From Cryptomeria japonica (Eukaryota > Streptophyta > Pinopsida > Cupressales > Cupressaceae), in NCBI RefSeq assembly GCF_030272615.1, contig NC_081410.1, forward strand, positions 256,913,533-256,977,532: a stretch of DNA of 64,000 nt. Reading direction: 5' to 3'. Positions 32,822 through 44,273 of this stretch are shown one piece after another. The position numbers were made by a program, and so were the translations under genes. The number at the start of each line of letters is the position of its first letter. Position 1 is the first letter of the stretch. The notes beneath the pieces were generated by a model. That model was not told the origin of the DNA, ran no database searches, and worked only from the letters and a program-made list of their open reading frames with translations.

Positions 32822-34310
32822 TGTTGGCAATATTGCATTATAATAGACAATGAAAGATTGTTGACATTTCAATAAGGATATTGAGAAGGTTGTTGATGAT
32901 TATGGACATAACTGATTAAAGATGTTTTACTATCTTGATATTATTATTTTGTCATTGATGTCAAGAAATTGATTTTCTAATTCAGTATGATGTTGCCATA
33001 TCTTGAGAAGTATGATATGAAGGTTATAAAGAATTCGGTAAAGACACAGGAAAGGATATGATGAATAAGGGGATAAGTTATTCAATGGGCAACTCTATCG
33101 AGTCAGACAATGATGAGATCTTGATGTTTTAGATTGTTTTAACATCATACATATGTTATAAAATGTAAAGGTTAATACTATACTATGTTATCAAGCAAAG
33201 AACCTAGTCTGTAAACCCTAAGGTTATCGCTATCGGTTAATGAAGGCAGAATGTCTATCGAGTGAAGTTTAGTATTCACCAAGTTGTAACCGAGCTATAA
33301 CAGAATGTATTAAATGTTTACATGTGATATTTAATGAATGATGTTGATTAGCTCGAGCGGATCAATGATTGGTAAGCTGTGGAAGTAGTTTGTTAATGAA
33401 TCTAAGGCAATGGAAAGTTGGCAAGAAGATCTACAGCTCAGATTGAACCACATTACCCTAACACAAGTTCCAAGGCAGGGTAAAGCATTTTCAGATCGAG
33501 AGATACATTGAACCTAGACAATATTGAAGATCTTATGGCTATGATTGATCATGGGAAATGTGATCAATGAGATTAAGTGGTTAGAAGATTGTTTATAAAT
33601 AGGAAACTATTGATAAACAATGTATGCAGGCAAGTGTATGCACAGGGATGCTACATAGTGATTACCGAGCACAAAAGCTTGAAAACCTATTAGAATAATA
33701 GAGTATTGATGCCCAGCAGATAGACAAGATTAGTTCTATGTCTAGATTGTATTGAACAAATAGGAATCTGCATTAGCATTTTAGATGTGAAGTTGCAGAT
33801 AGATTTTTATTACTGTTATTTTGTGAAAGTGACAGGAAATCTCTTAACCAAGTGGACTTAATAGTCTTATATGTAAATCCTCTAGCAAGGTGACATTTTG
33901 ATTGAGTGTTTGAAATCTTTTGACAAGGTCACTTGTAACAAAGTGAAGATCCTAACAGATTAGAGGGAAATCCCTTAACCGAGTCACATCTAGCAATGTG
34001 TTTGTAATCTTTAACAGGATTTTCTTTTAATGGAGCATACTCTAGAAGAGTATATTTCTTAGTGGGTTTGAAATCCCACAGTGGTTTTTCCCTATTTGGG
34101 TTTCCACGTTAAATTTGGTGTTATGAGGTTTATATTGTTCATATGCTTTTGAGTTTGCATGTTTGACATTTTTTGGTTATATGACTGATATATGTGTTAC
34201 CGAGGTTGAATCTGATGTTTGTATGGATGATTAAGTTTGTATGATTCACCCCCCCCCTGTCATCTTGTTGGCTATTGGATCTGTACTTATATTAAGTATC
34301 AAAACTATCA
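32822..34310 (+). repeat. copia-2 5' LTR
   Basis: 1,489 bp, TGTTGGCAAT...AACTATCA. GGTTTTTCCC...GGGTTTCCACG at 34083-34108; C-run at 34250-34258. Confidence 0.93.
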
Positions 34311-34324
34311 ATTGGTATCAGAGC
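34311..34324 (+). promoter_or_regulatory. copia-2 primer-binding site
   Basis: ATTGGTATCAGAGC directly after the LTR. Initiator-Met tRNA complement. Confidence 0.88.
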
Positions 34325-34374
34325 TTTGGACTCCAAAAGGAAAGTTTAAAGGCACTTGAGTTAAAGAGCCAAAG

Positions 34375-35435
34375 ATGTATAAGAGGGATGCACCTAAGCT
34401 GAATAAGTAAAGTTTCTCTACATGGCAGAAAAGGATGAAGCTACATCTATCAGGAGCTAGAGAATATGCTATATACTATCTGGAGAATGATTTTGTTACA
34501 CTGAGCACCTATCCATTAACTATGGAAGAGATAAAGGCGAAGCAAGAACATATTCAAGCAATGATTGAAATAACATCTGCATTGACTGATTCTGAGTTTA
34601 ATGATCTAGAAGGATGTACTGATGCAAAGGCAATGTGGACTAAGCTCATATCTGTATATGGAGGAGATGAACATGTTCAAAGAGCAAAAGTAGATAGTTT
34701 AAGAGGACAACTTGAATCTATGAGGATGAATGAAGGTGAGAACATAACCCAGTACAGTACAAGACTAAAGGAGATTGTAAATCAAATCAAAGGAGCAAGA
34801 AGAACTATTGAAGAAAAGGATGTGACAAGTAAGTTGTTAAGAACCCTTCTACCTGTCTATGCAATCTGAGTCTCTGCAATCAATGGATTGAGGTCTATAC
34901 CTAATATGCCAGTTTCCTTGGATGCTACTATTGGTAAGCTACATGCATTTGAGTTAAGTAATTTTGATAACAATGGGTCATCGGTAAATAAAGTTGAATC
35001 TGCATTTAGTTCTTTTCATCTGAATGAATCTAATGATTATAATGAAAGAAAGTATAGGTACTCTGAAGGAGATCATAGTGGAGCAAGTGAAAGATTTTGG
35101 AAGAACATGGAGGAGGTACACAAGCTGTATGAAGAAATCAGAAAGTAAGAAGAGTTTGAAGCACTATTGGCCAAAAGGTTACCGAGAGGCAAAGGTCAGT
35201 ATAAAGGAAAACTACCTTTGAAATGTTTCAATTGTGATAAGATTGGACATATGGCTTCTAACTGTCCTGACAAAGATTTCGCTAAAAAGAGAGATTACCG
35301 AGATGATAGACAGAAAGATAATCATTACAAAGGACACCGAGACTTCAGAAGAAGAGATAGAAAGACATGCTTAATTGCTGATGAGAATCTAATGATGATA
35401 AATCAGATGAGACTGATACCGAGGAAGTTGTTTAT
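34375..35435 (+). pseudogene. copia-2 gag
   Basis: The ATG at 34375 (MYKRDAPKLNK) opens the frame, with stops near 34408, 34867 and 35146 but no shift until about 35390. It is a UBN2-type gag: FSTWQKRMKLHLSGAREY, then SALTDSEFNDLEGCTDAKAMW, ITQYSTRLKEIVNQIKG and the CCHC knuckle CFNCDKIGHMASNC (about 35224-35265), followed by a basic Arg/Asp/Lys-rich tail. It forms the particle shell and binds the element RNA. The stops look like single transitions (CGA to TGA, CAA to TAA). Confidence 0.9.
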
Positions 35436-35923
35436 GTGGCTACCAAGGATGGATCAGATGAAGAAAGGTATGAAGAAAAAGCCCTAATATCTCACGTAAA
35501 CACTAATGATTCTTGGATTATAGATAGTGGATGCTCACATCATATGTCAGGAGATAAACACAAGTTTCTTATGTTAGAAGATTATGATGGAGGCTATGTT
35601 AGATTTGGTAATGATGCACCATGTCCGGTAAGAGGTAAAGGATCCATAACACTTCTTGATAATGCAAGATGCAACGATGTTTATTGGGTTGAAGGTTTGA
35701 AATACAGTTTGTTGAGTGTAGCACAACTAAACAACACAGGTTACCGAATAGAATTTTAGAAAGGAATTGTCAAAGTTCATGACAAGAATGGAAAGTTAGC
35801 TACTATTGGGACACAAACAAAAGGTAATACATTTCACCTTGACTTAACTCACAATAAGTGTTTGCATGCAAAGATTGATGATACCTGGTTATGGCATAAA
35901 AGGTTTTGTCATGTTAATTTTAT
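35436..35923 (+). pseudogene. copia-2 protease and pre-integrase region
   Basis: After a frameshift the frame reads SWIIDSGCSHHMSG (active Asp present), YVRFGNDAPCPVRGKGSI and DVYWVEGLKYSLLSVAQL, the retropepsin domain of copia. It then has a TAG at 35757 and continues through DTWLWHKRFCHVNF, the pre-integrase His motif, to a second frameshift near 35924. Confidence 0.88.
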
Positions 35924-37006
35924 AATCTGATCAAAATAAGTAAGAAGCACTAAGTAAGAGGTCTACCGAGTCTTGAAAAACCTAAGAATGCTATGTGCTG
36001 AGGATGCCAGATGGGTAAGATGACAAGATCAAGCTTTACAAGTAAGTCCTAAACTTCTAAGGGAATTTTAGATCTTGTGCACACTGATCTTTGTGGTCCT
36101 ATGAAAGTTCAAAGTTATTATGGTGATAAGTATTTCATATTATTTGTGGATGATTATTCAAGGATGATGTTAGTAATGTTTTTAAAAGAAAAATTAGAAG
36201 CTTTTCAAATGTTTAAATGGTACAAGGCAAGAGTTGAAAATGGAACAGGAAGACAACTGAAATGTCTTAGATCAGATAGAGGAGGAGAGTTCACATCTGA
36301 TGAGTTCAACCTATTTTGCAATGATCATGGTATTAAAAGACAAGTCTCTACACCGAGAACTCCACAGCAGAATGGAATAGTTGAAAGAAGAAACAAATCT
36401 ATTGTGGATTGTGCTAGAACACTGATGATTGAGGAGAAGGTTCCACAAACATTTTGGAGAGAAGCAATAAGAACAGCTGTTTACACCTTGAACCGAGTTC
36501 AATTGAAGAAAGGTACTTTGAAGACACCTTATGAAATCTGGTATGGTAAGAAACCCAATGTAAGTTATTTTAAAATCTTTGGAAGTAAATGCTATGTTCA
36601 TAAAGATGATAGAAATGGCAAGTTTGATCAGAAAAGTGAAGAAGGAACATTTCTAAGATATTCTTCCAGAAGCAAAGCATTTAAATGTCTGATCAAATCA
36701 TCTAACAAAATAGTAGAAAGTGCAAATGTGAAAATTGATGAATTTGTAGAAAGAAATGATGAAGGAAATTCCAAAGAACCAGAAGACTATGATGAATTTG
36801 TCTATGTGCAACGGAGAAGTTCTACCGAGATAACTATTGAAGAAAATGAAGAAAATATCTAGTTACCGAGTGATGAAGAAGATCATACAGAGCCTACCGA
36901 GCTTGTATTAGCCAAGTATGTCAGAAGACACCATGCACCAAGTGAAATTATAGGAGATAAGGATGATCCAGTGATGACAAGGAACAAACTGAGATAGAAC
37001 ACATGT
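35924..37006 (+). pseudogene. copia-2 integrase
   Basis: The clean piece 36077-36862 (261 residues) has MHTDLCGPM, YFILFVDDYSRMM, LRSDRGGEFT and PQQNGIVERRNKS, so all three catalytic residues D, D and E are there. The upstream zinc part (CQMGKMTRSSF) holds three stops. After the core come the C-terminal GSKCYVHKDDRNGKFD and an acidic linker with stops at about 36860 and 36996. It would insert element cDNA into chromosomes. The 5-bp GTTTC duplication is its footprint. Confidence 0.92.
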
Positions 37007-38056
37007 TTGATATCTGAATTTGAACCGAGAATAGTCAAAGAAGCATTTAACAGTGAAGATTGGATAAATGCTATGATAGAAGAAATTGATCAAATCAAGA
37101 AGAATGACACATGGACACTAGTCCCAAGACCGAAGGACAAAAATGTAATCAGTACAAAGTGGATCTTCAAAAACAAGCTAAATGAAAAAGGTGAGGTCAT
37201 TTGGAACAAAGCAAGACTAGTTTGCAAAGGTTATGCCCAAGAAGAAGGAATTGATTATGGTGAGACTTTTGCACCTGTTGCTGGACTTGAAGGAGTAATA
37301 ACATTGTTGGCATATGCTGCTTTCAAGAACTTCAAGGTATATCAAATGGATGTCAAATCTGCATTTCTGAATGGAATATTAGAAGAAGTTTTCATTGAAC
37401 AACCTGAAGGATTTGTTGAAGACAATAATAAAGATCAGGTATGTAAATCGAACAAAGCTTTATATGGTTTGAAACAAGCACCAAGAGCATGGTATGAAAG
37501 ATTGCACTCTTATTTGATTAAGATTGGTTTTATAAGGACAAGTGAGAACATAAACATGTACATGAAGAATGATGAAAATGGAATACTAATCTCAGCCATA
37601 TTTGTTGATGATATTATATTTTGTGGAAATGACTCTTTATGCAAGAACTTTGGAAATGAAATGAGCAAAGAATTTGAGATGTCATTAATCAGTGAGATAA
37701 AGTATTTTATAGGTTTACAGATACTGCAAATGAAAAATGAGATTTTCATTACCCAATCCAAGTACATAAAAGAAATCTTGAAGAAATTTGGAATGGAGGA
37801 TTCAAAACCAGTAAGTACTCCTATGACTACCAACTGTAAACTATCAAAGAATGATGAATCTGCATTTGTTGATGAGACACTCTACCGATCCATGATTGGA
37901 AAGTTGCAATATGTTGTTCACAGCAGGCCAGATATAGCACATGCAGTAGGTATTGTTGCAAGATTCTCTGCAGATCCTAAGGAAATACACATGACAACAA
38001 TCAAAAGAATTTTCAGATACTTAAAAGGCACTGAAGAGTATGGCTTAGTATATTAG
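37007..38056 (+). pseudogene. copia-2 reverse transcriptase (long open frame)
   Basis: 349 codons are open without interruption. Motifs in order: [131 protein letters not shown] and RIFRYLKGT. This is the whole copia RT up to the connection to RNase H. The stop at 38054 (TAG) stands where the family has Trp (LVYWKG-type). Apart from flanking stops it looks intact. Confidence 0.93.
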
Positions 38057-38554
38057 AAAGGAAATGATTTTGATTTAAAAGTTTATACTGATGTTGATTG
38101 GGCAGGCAACATTGATGACAAGAAAAGCACAAGTGGAGGAGCTTTCTTCTTAGGAGAAAGACTAGTGAGTTAGCTTAGCAAGAAACAAGGATGTGTTTCT
38201 CAGTCAACAACAGAAGCTGAATTCGTTGTTGTAGCATTGAATTGTACCAACATTCCATGGATCAAACAACTGTTGGAAGGTATAAATGAGAAAGTTATTG
38301 AGCCAGTAACTATATTCTGTGACAATACTAGTGCCATTAATATTTCAAAGAATCCTATTATGCACTCTAAGACAAAGCACATATCTATCAAATATCATTA
38401 TCTTAGAGAAGAAGCTCAAGAGAAGAAAGTGGTGTTGGAATATGTTAACACAAAGGAGAAAATAGCAGATATCTTCACCAAGCCACTACCAAAGGACACT
38501 TTTGAATATCTCAGAAGTAAGTTAGGGGTCCTACCCCTATCTTCTACTCACTAA
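38057..38554 (+). pseudogene. copia-2 RNase H
   Basis: Same frame as RT, with one more TAG near 38173 where Trp is expected (VSWLSKKQ-type). It contains VYTDVDWAGN, KSTSGGAFFLGE, QSTTEAEFV, FCDNTSAINISKNPIMHSKT and ADIFTKPLPKDTFEYLR, ending at a TAA (38552-38554). Asp and Glu catalytic residues of the copia RNase H are present. Confidence 0.92.
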
Positions 38555-39005
38555 CTGAGTTCGGTGAAAGCGTCAATTCGATGACTCTATTGAATATCTT
38601 TTGGGGAGTTGATGCTGGAGTGATACACTTTAGAATGTTTTTCTGAAAGTGTACTGGAATTAATACTGGAATAATACAAAGAATGATACAGGGAATAGGA
38701 ATTGAAGACAAATACTTTGACCGAGACTCAGTTGATACACAACAGCAGGAAATAACTTCTTACAGAAAGAAATTATGTTTTACTTCTATTCTCTTTGGTA
38801 TTGTTGTCAAAGGGGGAGAAGATTTACCAAAGGTGTAGAGGACCTGAGAAGACTGAGAGAAGACTACAGATTGAAATAAAGACTGAAAACAGAAGAGAAG
38901 TCTAAATGTATGGGGGAGAGCATTTCAGCATTTTAGAATCACAGCAATATGAATCTTTTAAAGGTCAAATCAATTGGTTTTGCCATCAATGCCAAAGGGG
39001 GAGAT
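38555..39005 (+). other. copia-2 3' noncoding segment and polypurine tract
   Basis: No gene. It ends in CCAAAGGGGGAGATTG-type purines (38992-39005) before the 3' LTR. A second GGGGGAGA-rich run lies near 38913. Confidence 0.7.
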
Positions 39006-40517
39006 TGTAGGCAATATTGCATTATAACAGACAATGAAAGATTGTTGACATTTCAATAAGGATATTGAGAAGATTGTTGATGATTATGGACATAACTAAT
39101 TAAAGATGTTTTACTATCTTGATATTATTATTTTGTCATTGATGTCAAGAAATTGATTTTCTAATTTAGTATGATGTTGCCATATCTTGAGAAGTATGAT
39201 ATGAAGATTATAAAGAAGTCGGTAAAGACACAGGAAAGAATATGATGAATAAGGGGATAAGTTATTCAATGGGCAACTCTACCGAGTCAAACAATGATGA
39301 GATCTTGATGTTTTAGATTGTTTTAACATCATACATATGTTGTAAAATGTAAAGGTTAATACTATACTATGTTATCAAGCAAAGAACCTAGTCAGTAAAC
39401 CCTAAGGTTATCACTATCCGTTAATGAAGGCAGAATGTCTACCAAGTGAAGTTTAGTATTCACCAAGTTGTAACCAAGCTATAACAGAATGCATTAAATG
39501 TTTACATGTGATATTTAATGAATGATGCTGATGAGCTGGAGCGGATCAATGATTGGTAAGCTGTGGAAGTAGTTTGTTAACGAATCTAAGGCAATGGAAA
39601 GTTGGCAAGAAGATCTATAGCTTAGATTGAACCACATTACCCTAACACAAGTTCCAAGGTGAATATGCAAGTTCCAAGGCAGGGTAAAACATTTTCAGAT
39701 CGAAAGATACATTGAACCTGGATAAGATTCAAGATCTGATGGCTATGATTGATCATGGGAAATGTGATCAATGAGATTAAGTGGTTAGAAGATTGTTTAT
39801 AAATAGGAAATATTGATAAACAATGTATGCAGGCAAGTGTATGCACAGGGATGCTACATAATTATTACCAAGCACAGAAGCTTGAAGACCTATTAGAATA
39901 ACAGAGTATTGATGCCCAGCAGATAGACAAGATTAGTTCTATGTCTAGATTGTATTGAACAAATAGGAATCTGCTTTAGCATTTTAGATGTGAAGTTGCA
40001 GATAGTTTTTTATTACTGTTATTTTGTGAAAGTGACAAGAAATCTCTTAACCAAGTGGACTTAACAGTCTTATATGTAAATCCTCTAGCAAGGTAACATT
40101 CTGATTGAGTGTTTGGGATCCTTTAACAAGGTCACTTCTAACAAAGTGAAGATCCTAATAGATCTGAGGGAAATCCCTTAACCGGGTCACATCTAGCAAT
40201 GTGTTTGTAATCTTTAATAGGATTTTCTTTTAATGGAGCATACTCTAGAAGAGTATATTTCTTAGTGGGTCCAAAATCCCACAGTGGTTTTTCCCTATTT
40301 GGGTTTCCACGTTAAATCTGGTGTTATGAGGTTTATATTGTTCATATGCTTTTTGAGTTTGCATGTTTGATAGTTTTTGGTTATATGACTGATATATGTG
40401 TTACTGAGGTTGAATCTGATGTTTTTATGGATAATTAAGTTTGTATGATTCACCCCCCCCCCCCTCTCATCTTGTTGGCTATTGGATCTATACTTATATT
40501 AACTATCAAAACTATCA
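39006..40517 (+). repeat. copia-2 3' LTR
   Basis: 1,512 bp. Starts TGTAGGCAAT (TGTTGG in the 5' copy). It has a ~20-bp insertion near 39658 that duplicates CAAGTTCCAAGG, and a longer C-run (40452-40464). Confidence 0.93.
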
Positions 40518-40522
40518 GTTTC

Positions 40523-40592
40523 ATGGTATGATCCATTATTGACATTTGATCATTTTGAGTTAGTCTAGAGGTTGCCACCCTAATTTTTATCA
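40523..40592 (+). repeat. T array LTR2, right part
   Basis: It continues LTR2 after the copia-2 target duplication and ends TTTTTATCA. The PBS TGGTATCAGAGC follows at 40596-40607. Confidence 0.85.
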
Positions 40593-41695
40593 AAGTGGTA
40601 TCAGAGCTCCAAAGATCTGAGCAAGAGAGTTTTGTATTTGTGTATTTTCATGCAGGTTGAAGAGAGAACCTAGTTACCAAAAGACTAGGTAGAGGAAAAG
40701 AGAAGAGACCTAGGTGAGGCAAGACAAAGTGGAAGAAAGGTTAAAGGGACTTACTCAAGGAAGGAATGGATCAGTTGAAGATGTATTTGCAAGGTGAGCT
40801 TCATCAAAGAAGAGACAAGAAAAGAAAAGAGAGGAAACGATGAGGCAATTGGAGGTTGAGAAAGAGATTAGATAAATAAAGAAAGAAATGGAATGAATAG
40901 AAGAAATGGAAAAGAGACATCAACTTGAGATAGAGAAATTTCTCAAAAAAGCACTCAGTTGGCATTTGACAGTTAGAAAGAAGGTTGTGTGGCCTGTTCA
41001 AAGGAAAATTCAGAAGAGAATACAAGTGAAGGAATTAGAACTAGAGATGAAGGTACAAGAACCCTTGATAGAGAAAGGTAGTGAACAAACAAAAGAAGGA
41101 AAATAAGAAGATATAGATGCAGTAGTTAGAGATGAAGAATCATATTTTTAGACAATATTTGCAACCATAGAGAGAGAATGGTATGGTAAGGTTGGAGTGG
41201 AACAAGTTGGGATGACGATAGAGGAATGTATGAAGGATGAGGTTGATAAAATCAATGTTGTTGGTGAACCAATGGTAGAGAATGATAGTGATCAGATGGA
41301 TGATCATGTCGTTGATAAGGAATGGCAGGAGTTACCAAGAGGAATTGAGAAGCAAAATGCAAATTTTATTGTTACTAATCCAATTATTTTTGTCAATGAA
41401 TTTTTTGTTATATTTTTTCCAATGCAGGAACCAAGAAAGGTAACTCAGAAGAAACAACAAATTTTTCTTGATGGGTCCAAATACTTAGGCAAGAGAATGG
41501 GAAGGCCAAGGATGAAGATGAATTATAAAGATGGTGCAACTACCAAGGTTGATGCGTGTTTCCAGTACCTTGTACATTGGAAGGCAATACTAGATGAGAG
41601 AGAAATTTTTAGATCAATGGAAGAAGAGATAAAACATGATCTTGTTGCAGATCCTCACTGAAGGGACTTGAGTTTAATTTCGACAGGGAGTATGG
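40593..41695 (+). pseudogene. T internal 2: coiled-coil gag remnant fused to a chromodomain-like tail
   Basis: One frame runs from an ATG at 40840 to the TGA at 41659-41661 (274 codons) with about four stops. The first half is charged and helical (EEMEKRHQLEIEKFLKKAL). The open part 41197-41661 (154 residues) has an acidic stretch, then GKRMGRPRMKMNYKDG and FQYLVHWKAILDEREIFRSM. The FxxLVxWK core followed by Glu-rich text resembles the chromodomain at the end of chromovirus integrase. Everything from protease to integrase core is missing, so this is an internal-deletion derivative. Chromodomain identity is likely but rests on a short motif. Confidence 0.6.
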
Positions 41696-43180
41696 TGTAG
41701 GTGCACCATAGAGACCTAGTTTTGGTCCAAAAGGTCAAACTTTGAATTTTATGTTTGTTTTGTGATATTTTAAGAAAATAAGGCCATTTGAGAAAATTTT
41801 GATGTATTGAGACCTAATTTGGAAAGTTTTGGGTCCATATGGTTTAAAATGTAAAAGTTGCAAAAAGATGTCATTATTGTCATGATAATTTTTGCAACTT
41901 TGAAAGCAACTTTTTGAAATGTGGTTGAAAGTTATTTTTGAATAGTTTTGAGGTTGTATTCCACTTGTATGGGAATAAATAGGACCTTATCACACCATCC
42001 AAGGTTGGTATTTTTCAAATTGAAGAATTTGCTCAATAAGATTGAAATTTCTTATGCATTTTTGGATGTTGCAGTCTGATTCCTTTCATTTTTGAGTATG
42101 AAATTCAACATTTTTTTATTGGAAACAAATTGGATATTTTAGAGTAGTGAAATAATTAAATTTGGATTTTGTGGCATTAAATTTTATTCAGATGTGAAGT
42201 AGTTATGATCATTTTATTAACTCCAGTTTCCATATTTTTACAATAACAGTCTTGTTGCAACATTTATTTCCAATTGGTATGGAATAATTAAGTCTCAAGA
42301 CCAAAATTATTTGGAAGGGGTGAAATACCTTTCATTTGGAACTAGTTTCATGAATTTTGGTTAAGTTTAGTGCAAGTTATAGCAATTTTTTCTAAAGATT
42401 GCCTGTGCAAAGCCATTAAAGGGGAGTTTGAAAGTCTAAAATGTAGTTTTTGGCCATTCTGCCCATTGTATGCCATTGTAACTTAGGAATGGTCTAATAT
42501 TATATTATGTAAATTAAATGTTTGTGAGTTTGGGTAGCAGAGGTGGTCATTTGTGATTCTTTTAAGGTGATGCCCTAGTTGAATTTTTGTGCATTTTCAA
42601 TGCAAATGAAGGTGTAGAAGTTGAGTTTCAATCAATTGATGTTATGGCTGGCCATGTGAAGGTTTTGTGAGAATTTTAAAGTATAATGGGAAGTTTTCCA
42701 TTTTTTTGCAAGGGTGTGTGAGGTGTGGAGATGTCATTTTCATCAAATCCTCCTAATTGCAAGCAAAATGACAGTTTCTTGTTTTGGGGTCTTAAAATAC
42801 ATGACTAACCCAAGAGTCTACTTATTTAATTGTTTTTTGACATATTGATCTTATATTTTGATATTTTGAGTGAATAATACATTATTGAAGGGTAGTTTCT
42901 TTGTAAATTGGACCAATTTAGGCCTAGTTCAAGAGGGGCCAGTCATAGATCTCCTATATTTTCTGAATCAAGTGCTTAAGATATTCTAATATGTTCTAAT
43001 GGGACTTAATGGGTATGAGGTGTCTTTGAAAAGTTATGCCTATTTTTCAAGTTCAGAAGGTTACTTGGCAATGAGGGTGAGTTGATGTTGGATAGGTTGA
43101 ATAGGGTTTCATGGTCTGATCCATTATTGATATTTGATGAATTTGAGTTGGTATAGAGGTTTCCACCCTTCTTTGCATCA
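41696..43180 (+). repeat. T array LTR3
   Basis: 1,485 bp, TGTAGGTGCACC...TTTGCATCA. Carries the same 13-nt inverted repeat as LTR2 (41854-41866, 41889-41901). Confidence 0.85.
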
Positions 43181-44273
43181 ATATGGAAGGTACGTCATGA
43201 CCTTGCTTAGGAAGTTTTGGGGTGTGCAAAAAATTTCTTTAAACTTTTTTAGTGTCTAGTTTATATCTTCATGGCTTAAACCTAGGTCCTTAGACCCTAT
43301 ACCCTAGGTTTCATTGTTCATTCTCTTTTATTTTTGTTATAATTGACTGCTGAATTTTTGTAGTTGATTCTTTGTCCCATTAGTTATACCTTAAGCCTAC
43401 CTATTTGTTTTTGTGACTAGTTCTGCACGTAAGCTAGCCCATCGTCGTAGCCTTAAGCCCTTTCTATCTTGTCATGCACGTTCCCTGAGATCAATGGTTG
43501 TTCTTGTCATGCAAATATGCAATTAGCCCAAAGTGCTCACCCAACCTAACTCTACAAGCTCACCTACAGACATGGCACATGGGCCCCGCTAAAAGGTGAC
43601 TCCACACACATGGACCAGTGATCTTGTGGCACACTTGAGACTATGTGGCACAATGGATATGTGGGATCAACATGTCCACCTTATAGCTATGATAATGAGC
43701 ATTTCTATCTCTCATGATCAACAATCTAGATCATTGTGCAACTGCGCAGTTATCCAAAGATACTCATGGCACTTAACTTTGTAGCTCTGAAAAGGCTTAT
43801 TAAATGGTGGCAATTAAATAATAATAAAAGGGGTTACATGTTTGTTTCCTATTTGTTGTTTCTTGAAAAAGACTTTGTTGTTGGAGCCACAACGTTCAAA
43901 TACAAATTTTAATGGCTACTTCATGCCATCATACCTACAAATATGCTCATAGTTAATGAGCTGAAATTCCCATTATAACCTAGATTTTTGGTTAAATTTG
44001 ATTCACTTGGATCTCAAAAGCACTTTTTCTATGCTCTAAAATTCTCTGTATGTTTCTCATAATTCAATTCCTCCATTGCTTGGGTTTTTCTTCTAGGGTT
44101 TATATATAAGTTATAGTTTCACATACTATATTAAATCTTTGTGATTTCTATAAAGTTTCTAAGCTTTAAAAAATTTCATGTTATTAAGTGCTACTAAGAT
44201 TCATTTTGTAGAATTCTATTCTTGAACTGTAACTAGTGTTTATATCTATTCATATAAACCCTAAGTCTAATAA
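43181..44273. other. Region U upstream segment, no gene seen
   Basis: About 1.1 kb of AT-rich sequence with TAGGGTTTATATATAAG near 44094-44110, a plausible TATA region for the U ORF. The small ORF at 43596-43784 has no recognisable content. Confidence 0.35.

Larger units (their letters stand above)
32822..40517 (+). mobile_element. Ty1/copia retrotransposon copia-2, nearly complete
   Basis: LTRs lie at 32822-34310 and 39006-40517, with TSD GTTTC (32817-32821, 40518-40522). The order is PBS, gag with zinc knuckle, protease, integrase, RT, RNase H, PPT. All catalytic residues I can check are present (DSG in protease, D-D-E in integrase, FVDD in RT). It has about a dozen stops and two frameshifts. 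LTRs differ by about 4% over the first 100 bases, so it is the youngest element with two LTRs here. Confidence 0.95.
29563..43180 (+). mobile_element. T: tandem LTR array (LTR-internal-LTR-internal-LTR), split by copia-2
   Basis: Three LTR copies alternate with two near-identical ~1.1-kb interiors: LTR1 29563-30278 (5' truncated), internal 30279-31382, LTR2 31383-32821 plus 40523-40592 (split by copia-2), internal 40593-41695, LTR3 41696-43180. Each internal starts with a PBS (TGGTATCAGAGC) and ends with a purine-rich tract, then TGTAGG. Each interior keeps a charged coiled-coil segment and a chromodomain-like tail but no pol. The shared middle LTR is the expected result of LTR-LTR unequal recombination between two copies. 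Confidence 0.85.

Noticed and set aside
36311-36601. Minus-strand ORF antisense to copia-2 integrase
   Set aside because: Shadow of the well-supported integrase on the + strand.
43181-44273. LTR of the U element
   Set aside because: I could find no second copy, PBS or TG...CA pair that would support it.
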